Assembly (NCBI RefSeq): GCF_023159225.1 | Contig: NC_063170.1 | Location: 27,740,301 to 27,804,300, forward strand | Reading direction: 5' to 3' | Length of the DNA stretch: 64,000 nucleotides | Source: Perognathus longimembris pacificus | Lineage: Eukaryota > Chordata > Mammalia > Rodentia > Heteromyidae | Part shown: in pieces, positions 10,625-64,000 of the stretch | Layout: each line of letters starts with the position of its first letter | How positions within the stretch are numbered: the stretch's first letter is position 1 | Position numbers and translations under genes: made by a program | The notes under the pieces: model-generated | The model's database searches: none | Told to the model about the DNA's origin: nothing | What the model saw: only the letters and a program-made list of their open reading frames with translations

Positions 10625-11765
10625 TCTCTGACACATTTAAAAGTTAATTGTGGCTGTTTTTCTCCTGAAGTGTATATTTCACAAGAATAAAGATCCTCTC
10701 ATATAACTGTAATTATCCAAATGATTGTGTTACGATTAAAATTAGGAAATTTAACTTTGATATAAAACTGTTGCATAATCTATAATTTATATCCAAAGGT
10801 CTCCAGTTCTGGTAATTCTTTAATTTTTCTTCTGGTTCAGAACCCCAGGATTACATATTACGTTTGGCTTTCAGGTCTCCTTCGTTTCCTTTACATTGAA
10901 ACATTCCCTTACTTTTACTTTTCCTTTTGCTGGATTAAGCTGCTAGAAGAGCCAGGGCATTTATTTTGTAGAATGTTCCTTGGGGTGTGTCTGTATTTCC
11001 TGCCTAGAGCTGCATGTGGCTGTCTTGCACAGTGACTGGGAGTCTTTGCTGGAGCCCCTTGAGCATGATCACCTTGCCAAGAAGGAAATTCTCCCATGAG
11101 AGGCTGTCTGCCATGCTTAGATGTCTTCTTAGATTCTTTAAATTCTTAGATTCTGTGATTCTGGGTTGCACAAGTTATGGGCTCTTCCTTTTTCAGCCTT
11201 TGTGCTTTCCTCCCTGTGCTTTTGCCCCAAGTCACAGAGGCAATGGACAGCTAAGTAGGGACCACAGCTTGAACTGCTCTCTTCTGCAGGGGCAGCATTG
11301 GGGGTAGGGATGAGCTCACAAGGCTATCATATACACAAGGTCCAGGGTAATTTCTTGCCTGATTACGTTGACTCAGGGAGCCAAGGTCCACTAGCAACGC
11401 AAGGCTTTCCGATAAATGGACAAATAAATGAAAGCCTTGTGGAGAAGGGTCCCACCCAGTGCCACTTCTGCCTCAACTGGACCTCTTTAGGGGCTGGTGG
11501 GCCTGACTACTGGCTGTAAAATTAGGAACAAATGAATAGCCTTATCTCTCAGCTCTCACCCACTCACACTCAGCTCAGCAGAAAGTGTCCTCTGTTTGGA
11601 CTTTCTCTCAGATTCTCTTCTCCTCCCCATTTATTCCCAACCAGCCCTAGAAATTCTCCTAGCCTCATCCTCCTCCCAGACCACAAGGACCTCTCTGTGC
11701 TCAGAATTCTATGGTTGATGGGCCCTGCAGACTCCTGCACTGAGCACAGGCATCCCAGGACAGGC
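10625..11765. other. Unique intergenic sequence
   Basis: No gene, SINE or L1 recognised. Open frames up to about 100 codons occur without family resemblance. Confidence 0.45.
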
Positions 11766-11774
11766 TTTGCATTC

Positions 11775-12010
11775 TTTTTGTTTGTTGTTTGTTGCTTGTG
11801 GGGCTTGAACTCTGGGCCTGGGTGTTATCCCTGAGCTGTTTTTGCTCAAGGCCAGTGGTCTACCACTTTGAGCTACAGTGCCACTTCTGGTTTTCTGATT
11901 GCTAAATGGAGATAAGAGTCTCACTGAGTTTCTGGCCAGGGCTGGCTTTCTCAGATCTCAGCCTCTTGAGTAGCTGGATTACAGGCCTGATGCACCAGTA
12001 CCCTGCTAGG
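11775..12010 (-). mobile_element. B1-dID SINE
   Basis: TGTGGGGCTTGAACTCTGGG at the ID end, AAATGGAGATAAGAGTCTCA in the middle, and AGTAGCTGGATTACAGGCCT at the B1 end. Confidence 0.85.
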
Positions 12011-12099
12011 CTTTACTTTCTTAAAACAGTAAATTGTTAACAATGGGGGATGAATCATCTAACTTCCAGATCTCATCTTGAATTCATGCTTAAGGTTTC

Positions 12100-12216
12100 C
12101 CATTCCTTCCTTCCATCCCTTCCTCTTTCTTTGCCTCCCTCCTTTTCTCCCTCCCTCCCCTGCTCCCTCTCTCCTTTCCATGTTCTCTCTCTCTCTTTTT
12201 CCCTTTTCCTTTTAGA
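12100..12216. repeat. Pyrimidine-rich tract
   Basis: About 115 bp of TTCC, CTCC and (CT)n runs; not a coding sequence. Confidence 0.85.
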
Positions 12217-12454
12217 AAAATTAGCAAGGATATATCTTAGTATAACAAGAAAAACTAGGAAGAAATGAAAAAAATAAAACCATAGGGAGAAACATTTTTT
12301 GCTCCTCACTCTGGAAATGGGAGTAAACGGCTCTCCCATTCACTTCTTAAAAATAAAGATTCTGGGTGGCATTAATCAAGATGCATTGTATTAATAAACT
12401 GCTTTGTTAAATAGCAACTCCTTTGTCTAGCTACTTAAATAAAATAAAAAGATA

Positions 12455-12740
12455 AAGCTTGTAAGTACGGTTTTAGATTCATAGAAAAGTTGTGAAAATA
12501 GTGCAGAGAATTACCATAGCCCAATGCCCAGATTCCTACTATTGACATCTCCCATATTGTGGTATGCATATAATTCATGAGCAGATATTAACACTTTATT
12601 AATGAATATCCATTCTATATTTAGCTTTCCTTAGTTTTCCCCAATATTCCCTTCTGCTCTAAGATCTCACCCAAGGCACCATGGCATACTTCATAGTTAT
12701 ATCTCCTGGGGCTCCTCTTTGTTCTACCACCTTCTCAGAC
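12455..12740 (+). mobile_element. Ancient L1 3' UTR-like fragment
   Basis: TTCATAGAAAAGTTGTGAAA, GTGCAGAGAATTACCATAG and the following text resemble old mammalian L1 3' regions from memory; no duplication is visible. Confidence 0.5.
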
Positions 12741-12760
12741 TTTCTTTGTGATGACCTCAG

Positions 12761-12773
12761 TTGTGTGTGTATA

Positions 12774-12812
<39 letters not shown>

Positions 12813-12824
12813 ACACATGCATGC
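12761..12824. repeat. (TG)n with palindromic (TG)(CA) end
   Basis: TG dinucleotides run into GTACACACATGCATG, so the right end can fold back; an alternating purine-pyrimidine tract. Confidence 0.92.
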
Positions 12825-13124
12825 TGCCACTGCAAATGGAAGCCAGCTATGTTTACTAAGCCTGTGCTTTATTATTGAGCTCTACAACTAGCTTCTAGAT
12901 AGCTTTGAAGCACATTAGTTAGGAATGTCCCTCCACTGGGATTTTGCTCATGTCTTTCTCATGATTAGCCTGGGGTATGGGGTGTAAGAGGAAGACCAAA
13001 GAAGTAAAGTGTCATGCTGTCAGTGGTACCTGTCCATAAAAAGTTGGTGTCAGTATTGACCATGACTAACCAGCTGAGGTGGAGTCTTCAGGCCTCTCCA
13101 ATATAAAGTTGCTGTTCCTCGCCA

Positions 13125-13376
13125 CCCCACCCTGCTGGTTCTGGAGCTTGAACTCAGTGCATGAACACTGTCCCTCAGCTTTTACTGTCCCTCAGCTTTT
13201 TTGCTTAAGGCTAGCACTCTACCATTGAGCCACAGCTCCACTTCTAGCTTTTTTGGTGCTTAATTGGAGCTAAGAGTCTCATGGCTTTTGGGCCTGGGCT
13301 GACCTTGAACCATAATCTGCAGATCTCAGCTTCCTGAGTAGCTAGAATAGCAGGATGAGCCAGCAACACCTGGCTA
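13125..13376 (-). mobile_element. B1-dID SINE
   Basis: ID part with an internal duplicated TGTCCCTCAGCTTTT block (13163-13200), then TAATTGGAGCTAAGAGTCTC and the B1 head. Confidence 0.82.
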
Positions 13377-13594
13377 AGGTTGGTATTTAAATTTTTTAAT
13401 ATTATATTCTCAGAAACAAATATTCCACTTGATTAAATTTTTTCTCATAGGGCTGTGGGACGTTGCTACATACATATATTTTAAAGGTTATGGCTATAAA
13501 TTAATTGTATACTGGTCAAATTCCACCCACTCTGTTATTTTTCCTAACCCCCCTTACTCTCTTTTAAATAGTTAGTGAGTTTCATTATTATAGA

Positions 13595-14220
13595 TATCAG
13601 AGCCTTGCATTCTTGCTTAGCTTTTTTGCTCAAGGCTGGTATTCTACCACTTGAGAAGAAATAATGTCAGGAAAACAAATGAAGTGGAGATCATGATGAG
13701 AAGTTTCATCATAATGAGCAAGGTAAGACAATCAGAAAGACAAATATTGCATAATTTTCCTTACGTATAGGCTGTAGCATAATGATTAATAGTAATAATT
13801 ATAAAAATAATAATCTTCATCCATGATTACAAAAGAGGGATTCTTCGGTGCAGTACTTGGCAGGAGAGGGTGAGAAGAGGATGACAGGGTAAATATAATA
13901 AAAATAGATTATAGATATAGATATATGAAAACTGCACAAGGAAACACACTAAAAACTATTAAAAAGTGGGTAAGAGAGGAGGGTAGAGGGTAGAGAGTAG
14001 AGAAGGGTGAATTTGATCAAAGTACACTATATGCATGTACATAAACACTACAAAATGGTATTCTACCACTTGAGCCACATATCCATTTCTGGCTTTTTAC
14101 TGGTAAATTGGAGATAAGAGTCTCTCTCAGATTTGTCTGTTTGCTTTGAAACTTTGGTACTCAGATCCTAGCCTCTTAAGTAGCTAGGATTATAAATACT
14201 AATGCTTGGTGCCCAGCTCC
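13595..14220 (-). mobile_element. B1-dID SINE split by an L1 3' fragment
   Basis: The left part (GCTCAAGGCTGGTATTCTAC) stops at 13655. The right part resumes with the same GGTATTCTACCACTTGAG at 14057 and continues to the B1 head (AGTAGCTAGGATTATA). Confidence 0.8.
13656..14056 (+). mobile_element. L1 3' UTR fragment inserted into a SINE
   Basis: About 400 bp ending TTTGATCAAAGTACACTATA and CTACAAAAT. It shares its 3' end with the reverse-complement L1 at 38150-38287. It is bounded by an 18-bp duplication at 13638-13655 and 14057-14074. Confidence 0.7.
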
Positions 14221-14225
14221 TCATT

Positions 14226-14508
14226 TCCCCCTCCCCTCCCCTCCCCTCCCCTCCCCTCCCCTCCCCTCCCCTCCCCTCCCCTCCCCTCCCCTCCTCTCCC
14301 TCCCCCTCCCTCTCCTCCCCCTCCTCCTCCCCCTCCTCCTCCCCCTCCTCCTCCCCCTCCTCCTCCCCCTTCTCCTCCCCCTCCTCCTACCCCTCCTCCT
14401 CCCCCTCCTCCTCCCTCCTCCTCCCCCTTCTCCTCCCCCTCCTCCTACCCCTCCTCCTCCCCCTCCTCTTCCTTCTCCTCCTCCTCCTCCTCCTTCTCCT
14501 CCTCCTTT
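14226..14508. repeat. (CCCCT)n then (CCTCCTCCC)n pyrimidine tract
   Basis: About 280 bp, first CCCCT pentamers, then CTCCTCCCC units that include a partial larger repeat (CTCCTACCC appears twice about 60 bp apart). The proline- and serine-rich open frames are artefacts. Confidence 0.97.
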
Positions 14509-14738
14509 TGCCAGTCCTGGGGCTTGAACTCAGGGCCTGGACACTGTCCCTGAGCCTCTTTGGGCTAAAGGCTAGCACTCTACCACTTGAGCCACAGTGA
14601 CACTTCTGACTTTTTCTGAGTAGTTTTCTTTTTTTGAGTCTCACAGACTTCCTTGCTTGGGCTGGCTTTAAACTTTAATTCTCAGATCTCAGCCTCCTGA
14701 GTAGCTAGGATTACAAGCACAAGCCAAAAGTGCCTGGC
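14509..14738 (-). mobile_element. B1-dID SINE
   Basis: GCCAGTCCTGGGGCTTGAAC, CTCTACCACTTGAGCCACAG and AGTAGCTAGGATTACAAGCA; it directly adjoins the pyrimidine tract at its tail end. Confidence 0.88.
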
Positions 14739-15490
14739 TTCATTTCTTCTTTTGTATGGCTGAATATTATCCCACTGTGTGTATTTACCACATTTTCCTT
14801 ATCCAGTATCATTTTTCTGAGCACCTAAGCCAATTTCATAGCTTGGCTATTTTGACTAGTGAGGCTATAGACCTGGGTGTATAGGTAAGTGTCTCTCTGG
14901 TATGTTGATATGTATTCCTTTGAATATATATCCAAGAATGAGTTAGAATGATACTACCATAGTTCTATAGTTAGTTTCTTTAAAAATATATCTCCATACT
15001 GACTACCATAGTGGCTTCACTAATTACAGTCTGACCAATAATGTACAGGGTTCCTTTTTCCTCACACCCACCATTTTTTTGAATAATAATCATTCTGACT
15101 TCAGTGAGATTAAATCTCAGTGAGATTTTGATTTATATTTCCTTTATGGCTAAGGATACAGAACTGTCTTCTCAGTTCATTTGCACATTTATTTATTATA
15201 TTATTTGGTCTTTCAAGTTTAACTTTATGAGCTTGCCAAGATTTTCTCCTATTTTGCAGATGGTGTCTTCATTCTGGCATTTTTTTTTCTTTTGATGTGC
15301 AGAAGCTTCTTAATTTGAGGCAATTAATCCCATTTGTAAATTCTTTTTTTTTTGTAAATTCTTGCTTTTATTTCCTGATGAAAACCCTACTCAGAGAGTC
15401 ATTGCTTGTGTATACTATCCTAAAGTGTTTTGTCTTTTTTTTCTTGTAGTACTTTCAAAGTTTTAGGCCTTACATTAAGATCTTTGATCC

Positions 15491-15662
15491 AGCCAGGCAC
15501 TGGTGGCTTACGCCTGTAATCCTAGCTACTCAGGAGGCTGAGATCTGAGGATCAAGGTTCACAGCCATCCTGGGCAGGAAAGTCCATAATACTCTTATCT
15601 CCAATTAACCATCAGAAAACCGAAGTGGTGCTGCGGCTCAAGTGGTACAGCCCTAGCCTTCA
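15491..15662 (+). mobile_element. B1-dID SINE nested in L1 (first)
   Basis: Starts AGCCAGGCACTGGTGGCTTA, includes ACTCAGGAGGCTGAGATCTG and the ID-like CGGCTCAAGTGGTACAGCCC. Confidence 0.9.
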
Positions 15663-15672
15663 GCTTTGATCC

Positions 15673-15892
15673 AAAGCCAGGCACTGGTGACTCACATCTG
15701 TAATCCCAGCTACTCAGGAGATTGATATATGAGGATCATGGTTTGTTTGAAGCTAGTCTGGGCAGAAAAATCCATAAGACTCTTACTCGAATAAAGTACT
15801 CTGAAAAAGCTGTAAGTTCAAGTTGTAGAGTGCTAGCTTTGAGCACAAAGAGGTTCAAGCCTCAGGACAGCTCCCTCCACCTCCCCAAAAAA
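15673..15892 (+). mobile_element. B1-dID SINE nested in L1 (second)
   Basis: Starts AAAGCCAGGCACTGGTGACT and ends with CTCCCCAAAAAAG. The same (C)TTTGATCC target text occurs before, between and after the two SINEs. Confidence 0.88.
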
Positions 15893-16584
15893 GATTTTTG
15901 ATCCATTTCTTTTTGATTTTTGTACAGGGTGAGAGATAGCTGTCTAGTTTTAGCCTTCTGCATATGGATATCCAATTTTACATGAACCATTTGTGGGAAA
16001 GGCTGTCTCTTCTCCAAGCTATGCTTCTGGTTCTTTTGTCAAAGATCTGTTGGTTATAACTATGTGGTTTTATTTCATTCCATTAGTATACCTGTCTATT
16101 TTTGTTCTGGTGTCATGTTACTTTTGTTACTATGACTCTGTAATACAATTTAAAGTCAATAAGTTTGAGAGAAAAAATGCTAATAGAGGCAGAGAAGAAT
16201 TTGTGAGGAAGATGGAAAGAAGTTGTAAAGTTTGTGCCCACTCTGTATTTGACTGCTAGAGCAGGCAGGATCTCTCTGGCTTGTTAGTCTGTTGCAATAC
16301 ATTGAGCCATGCTTCTGGCTCTGTTTTTTGCTGGCTATTTTTAGGATAAAATCTGCTTCCCACCTGGGTGAGAGCGTCTTGCCTCTCAGCTAATTCAACA
16401 TGGGAATGGAAGAGGAAACATATCTTCTCATTAAGAAGAAGGTCTTAGAGTGGAGAGGAGGGGTACAGTGGGTCCCTGGTCACACTCTCTCATAAATGTG
16501 GAAGGCTGTTTGGTGAAACCAGATGTGAGGGATGAAGCAAGGAAGCAGGTCTGGGGGTGATGGGGGCTGTGTGTTTTCTACTTC

Positions 16585-16678
16585 AGATGTCCCCATTTCT
16601 CAGTCACTTTTCCCTATCTCTCTGCTAGAGTGAAAGTGTCTCAAGGCCAGGAGCTCAGGCCTCCAGACTATCATCAGG
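16585..16678 (+). promoter_or_regulatory. ABCC12: Possible ABCC12 5' UTR part of exon 1
   Basis: Two acceptor-like sites precede the start codon: TTCTACTTCAG ending 16584 and TCTCTGCTAG ending 16630. Either could begin the first coding exon, which would place the promoter and a non-coding exon further upstream. I see no CpG island or clear TATA-driven promoter nearby. The exact 5' end cannot be fixed from sequence alone. Confidence 0.35.
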
Positions 16679-60984
<44,306 letters not shown>

Positions 60985-61383
60985 GTGAGTCCCAGGCTGG
61001 TCTCTGCTCCAGGCTCTCCCTGACTCATGATGGCCCTGAGTGGGAGGTCTTGGCTTCTCTGGCTCTGAGTAGAGAGTTTGGGCTGCTGGGGTAGACCACA
61101 AGCTAAGGACTAGCAGGACTGGGTACAGCATGCTAAGACACTTGGCTCTATTCCCAGTATCTAGAGCCTTCGGGGATGCAAAATAGTAGAGAGTGCTCAC
61201 TCAGTGATTGCATCAGTGACTTAATATGTTCTGTTTTTCACTACAAAAGAGAAAATTGTGCTCAATTCAGAAAAATAGGAGAGAATACAGAATGAAGAAA
61301 AATACTTACTCAGGCCTCAACTCTTAACACTGTTCATGTTTTCATACACATGTTGAATTCCTAAATCAATAATCTGGAATCTT

Positions 61384-61612
61384 ACTGGGAGCTGGTAGCT
61401 CATACCTGTAATCCTAGTTACTTGAGAGACAGATCTGAGGATTGAGTTTCGAAGCCAGCTAGAGCAGGCAGGTTTCTGAGACTCTTTATCTCCAATTAAT
61501 ACTAAAAAGCCAGAAGTGGAGCTTGGGCTCAAGTGGTAGAACACTGATCTTTAAAAGTGAAAAAAACTAAAGGACAATGCCTAGGCCCTTAGTTCAAGCT
61601 CAGTACTGGAGT
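61384..61612 (+). mobile_element. B1-dID SINE
   Basis: GGGAGCTGGTAGCTCATACC to GGGCTCAAGTGGTAGAACAC; a palindromic TG/CA stretch follows at 61615-61663. Confidence 0.85.
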
Positions 61613-62009
61613 GGGTGAGTGTGCATATATGCACACATGCATACATGTACACACACACACACATAATCTGAAATCTGAATGACTCAAAAATCTAAAACTT
61701 TTTTACATGACGCCTAAGTGGACAACTACACATGATCTCATATGATGGGAGTCTAAACACATGAACAAATAATAATATACTGTATAAAAATCATCTACAG
61801 CATGTGTGGATATGGCATAGATGAGACATTATAGAACTTTGTGTTTAGACATGGACCTCATTCTCAAATGTCTCATTCTACATATGTAAAACTTCGACAG
61901 TCTGAAAATATATAAAATCTGAAACATTTGTGGTCTCAAGCAATCAGATAAGTCATGTTCAACCTATGTTTCTTTCCAACTTTTCCTGTTTTCTGGTTCA
62001 TAAGACTTT

Positions 62010-62930
62010 CTTTTTTTTAAGGATTTATAATATTTTTTATTTTTGAAAATATTTACTTGTTATTTTAATTTTACTTTCATCTTTAATTGTACAAAGGAGT
62101 TGCCATTCAACAAAGTAGTATATGAATAAGATGAATCTCAATCAATATCATTTTACTTTAATCATTTTCCCCATCATCTCTTCCTTCAATTTTCTTAATT
62201 TTGTAGAATATGCATTGAATTTTATGACTGCATTCTTCTCCCCTCTTTATTTATTTTCCCCTCCTATCGACAACTCTCTTTTGAGTTTCCTGGTGAAGAT
62301 TATTTATTTTTTATTTTTTTATTTTTGCCAGTCCTGGGGCTTGAACTCAGGGCCTGAGCACTGTCCCTGGCTTCTTTTTGCTCAAGGCTAGCACTCTACC
62401 ACTTGAGCCATAGTGCCACTTCTGGCTTTTTCTATATATATGGTGCTGAGGAATCAAACTGGGGCTTCATGTATATGAGGCAAGCACTTTACCACTAGGC
62501 CATATTCCCAGCCCCTGATTTGCTTCTTTTAAAATAATTTTTTACATAATTTCCCTGGAAATGATGTAGTTTTTTCTGATGAGTAAAATTACATTGAAAA
62601 ATTCTACATTAAAAAAATGGATCCAGTAGGGCACTTTTTAAAACAACTTGGCTATGGTAAATAGTGTAGTTATAATGAATGTCCTTACCGTATCATGACT
62701 TGTAATATTCTGGAAAAATGCTCAAGAGTATTATTGCTGGACTTCTATGTTTATTGCTGTACTTCTATGTTTAGCTTTTTGAGGAATGTCCAAACTTGCT
62801 TCCATAATGTTTATACTAGAAAACAGTAGTTTACACTAGTAAGCGACATGAGTTTACATTCCCACTAACAATGTAATGGGGCTGTTCACTGCCAACTTTC
62901 TGTTGATGTCTTCTTCTTGTACATCCAGGG
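62010..62930 (-). mobile_element. Old L1 3' end, antisense, split by an IDL SINE
   Basis: 62030-62320 is an L1 3' UTR (TGTACAAAGGAGTTGCCATT). 62520-62920 resembles the degenerate ORF2 end (TTTACATTCCCACTAACAAT). Confidence 0.68.
62322..62516 (-). mobile_element. IDL SINE
   Basis: GCCAGTCCTGGGGCTTGAAC to GCCATATTCCCAGCCCC, moderately diverged. Confidence 0.9.
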
Positions 62931-63317
62931 ATCTTAACACAAAAACTGTGTTACAATTTGTGTTTACAATCCAGTTACAGTCTGATGAGGGTCTCTGGAG
63001 CAAGGAAAGAGAACTCTCCAAATTCAGGCAGTCTCATTCCATTTGGGGCTTTTCCATCCCAAAGGATAATGAGAGAGAGGTGGAGAAAGAAATATAATGA
63101 ACTCCTTGGGAAATTCATACTCATGGCTCAACTCCAGCCGTGAAAAGACACACATCATTTCTGTATGCTCACTGGCCAGACTTTAGAAACATAAACTCAC
63201 CCAACTACATGAACACTGGAGAATAATGTAGTCCAGCTTTGTCTAAAGGAGAGAATGAAAATGGAGCTCGATGCACCTATGGCAAGTCTCTGCCACATCT
63301 ACTTGCATTTCATTTCA

Positions 63318-63550
63318 TTTTATTTTTGTTGTGATGGTACTGGGGCTTGAACCCTGGACCTTATGCTTTTGCTTGGCTTTTTCCCCACTCAAGGTTGGCA
63401 CTCTACCACCTGAGCTATAGTTCCATGTCCAGTTTTTTGCTGGTTAACTAAAGATGAGTCTCATGGTTTTTGCTGCCCAGACTGTCTAAGGACCGCAATT
63501 TTAAGATCTCAGCCTCTTGAATAGCTAGGATTATAGGACCAGCCACCTGA
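63318..63550 (-). mobile_element. B1-dID SINE
   Basis: ACTGGGGCTTGAACCCTGGA, CTACCACCTGAGCTATAGTT and AATAGCTAGGATTATAGGA. Confidence 0.83.
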
Positions 63551-63709
63551 TAAATAGAGCAGTGCTGTTCTACTTTTTAAATGAGCTTGCATTAGTTATA
63601 CAGAGGAGGGTTTCATCATTACATTTCTACACATGTTTACAGTATGTTCTGATCAATTGTGCTCACACTATCATTCTGCCTTTTGTGTTCTTTCTTTTTT
63701 GTTTCTTTT

Positions 63710-63916
63710 TCTTTTTTTTTTTCTGCCAGTCCTAGGCCTTGGACTCAGGGCCTGAGCACTGTCTCTGGCTTCTTTTTGCCCAAGGCTAGCACCCTGCCAC
63801 TTGAGCCACAGTGTCACTTCTGGCCGTTTTCTATATATGTGGTGTTGGGGAATTGAACCCAGGGTTTCATGTATATGAGGCAAGCACTCTTGCCACTAGG
63901 CCATATTCCCAGCCCC
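63710..63916 (-). mobile_element. IDL SINE
   Basis: T-run, GCCAGTCCTAGGCCTTGGAC to GCCATATTCCCAGCCCC. Confidence 0.92.
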
Positions 63917-63951
63917 TCTTTTCTGTTTCTTCCTTACTTAAAAAGCTAATC

Positions 63952-64000
63952 CAGCTGGACACCTGTGGCTTACACCTGTTAACCTATCTACTCACGAGGC
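63952..64000 (+). mobile_element. B1-dID SINE, cut by window end
   Basis: CCAGCTGGACACCTGTGGCT and ACCTATCTACTCACGAGGC are the first 50 bp of a plus-strand B1-type head. Confidence 0.7.

Larger units (their letters stand above)
14739..16175 (-). mobile_element. L1 ORF2 fragment, antisense, with two nested SINEs
   Basis: The reverse complement carries the degenerate 3' half of L1 ORF2 (typical CTGGGTGTATAGGTAAGTG, CTTTTGATGTGCAGAAGCTT, and CCATTTCTTTTTGATTTTTG text). Many stops and indels: a dead copy. SINEs interrupt it at 15491-15890. Confidence 0.82.
60985..64000 (+). other. ABCC12 intron 21 (5' part)
   Basis: No exon encoding the next expected segment (ABCC TMD2 after the VIHAYN loop) is seen. 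It carries the SINEs and L1 remnants listed below. 61665-62010 and 62935-63300 are unique. Confidence 0.75.

Noticed and set aside
14202..14644. Pro/Ser-rich open frames
   Set aside because: Translation of the CCCCT/CTCC repeat and SINE.

Overview
The window is vertebrate nuclear DNA from a rodent. It has short exons bounded by GT...AG introns, many SINEs and LINE-1 fragments, and long microsatellites. The most abundant SINEs are an ID-like dimeric element (two tRNA-like ID units in tandem, called IDL here) and a B1/ID fusion (B1-dID type). From memory, this combination best fits a geomyoid rodent (kangaroo rat, pocket mouse or pocket gopher). That taxon call is an inference of moderate confidence.

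The only protein-coding gene I can support is the 5' two-thirds of ABCC12 (MRP9), an ABCC-family ATP-binding-cassette transporter, on the + strand. Twenty-one coding exons run from a start codon at 16679 to 60984. They give 1009 complete codons plus 2 nt with no stop and no frameshift. Together they encode the N-terminal tail, transmembrane domain 1, the complete nucleotide-binding domain 1, the linker, and the first part of transmembrane domain 2. The rest of TMD2 and all of NBD2 lie beyond the right edge. Bases 60985-64000 are intron.

Layout: 1-16600 is intergenic or 5' flank. It holds SINEs, L1 3' ends, three long pyrimidine tracts (3.9, 5.1-5.6 and 14.2-14.5 kb) and an antisense L1 ORF2 fragment at 14.7-16.2 kb. 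No ABCC11 exon is visible there. 16.6-31.5 kb carries exons 1-9. 31.5-40.0 kb is one large intron filled with nested antisense L1s and an unidentified non-L1 stretch at 36.76-37.44 kb. 40.0-50.2 kb carries exons 10-14 (NBD1), with a four-copy minisatellite in intron 10. 50.6-54.5 kb carries linker exons 15-17 and exon 18. 56.6-61.0 kb carries exons 19-21.

I did not find a new biological system. The points most worth checking are in the NBD1-TMD2 linker. Intron 15 is only 78 nt and stays open in frame, with two acceptors 6 nt apart. Three consecutive donors are weak, exons 16 and 17 are symmetric, and a SINE ends 24 bp before exon 15. Together these suggest variable splicing of the linker. Other leads are the strand bias and nesting of the L1s, an apparently young IDL subfamily, and the unidentified stretch at 36.8-37.4 kb. 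All repeat boundaries were read by eye and may be off by tens of bases unless a target-site duplication is given.
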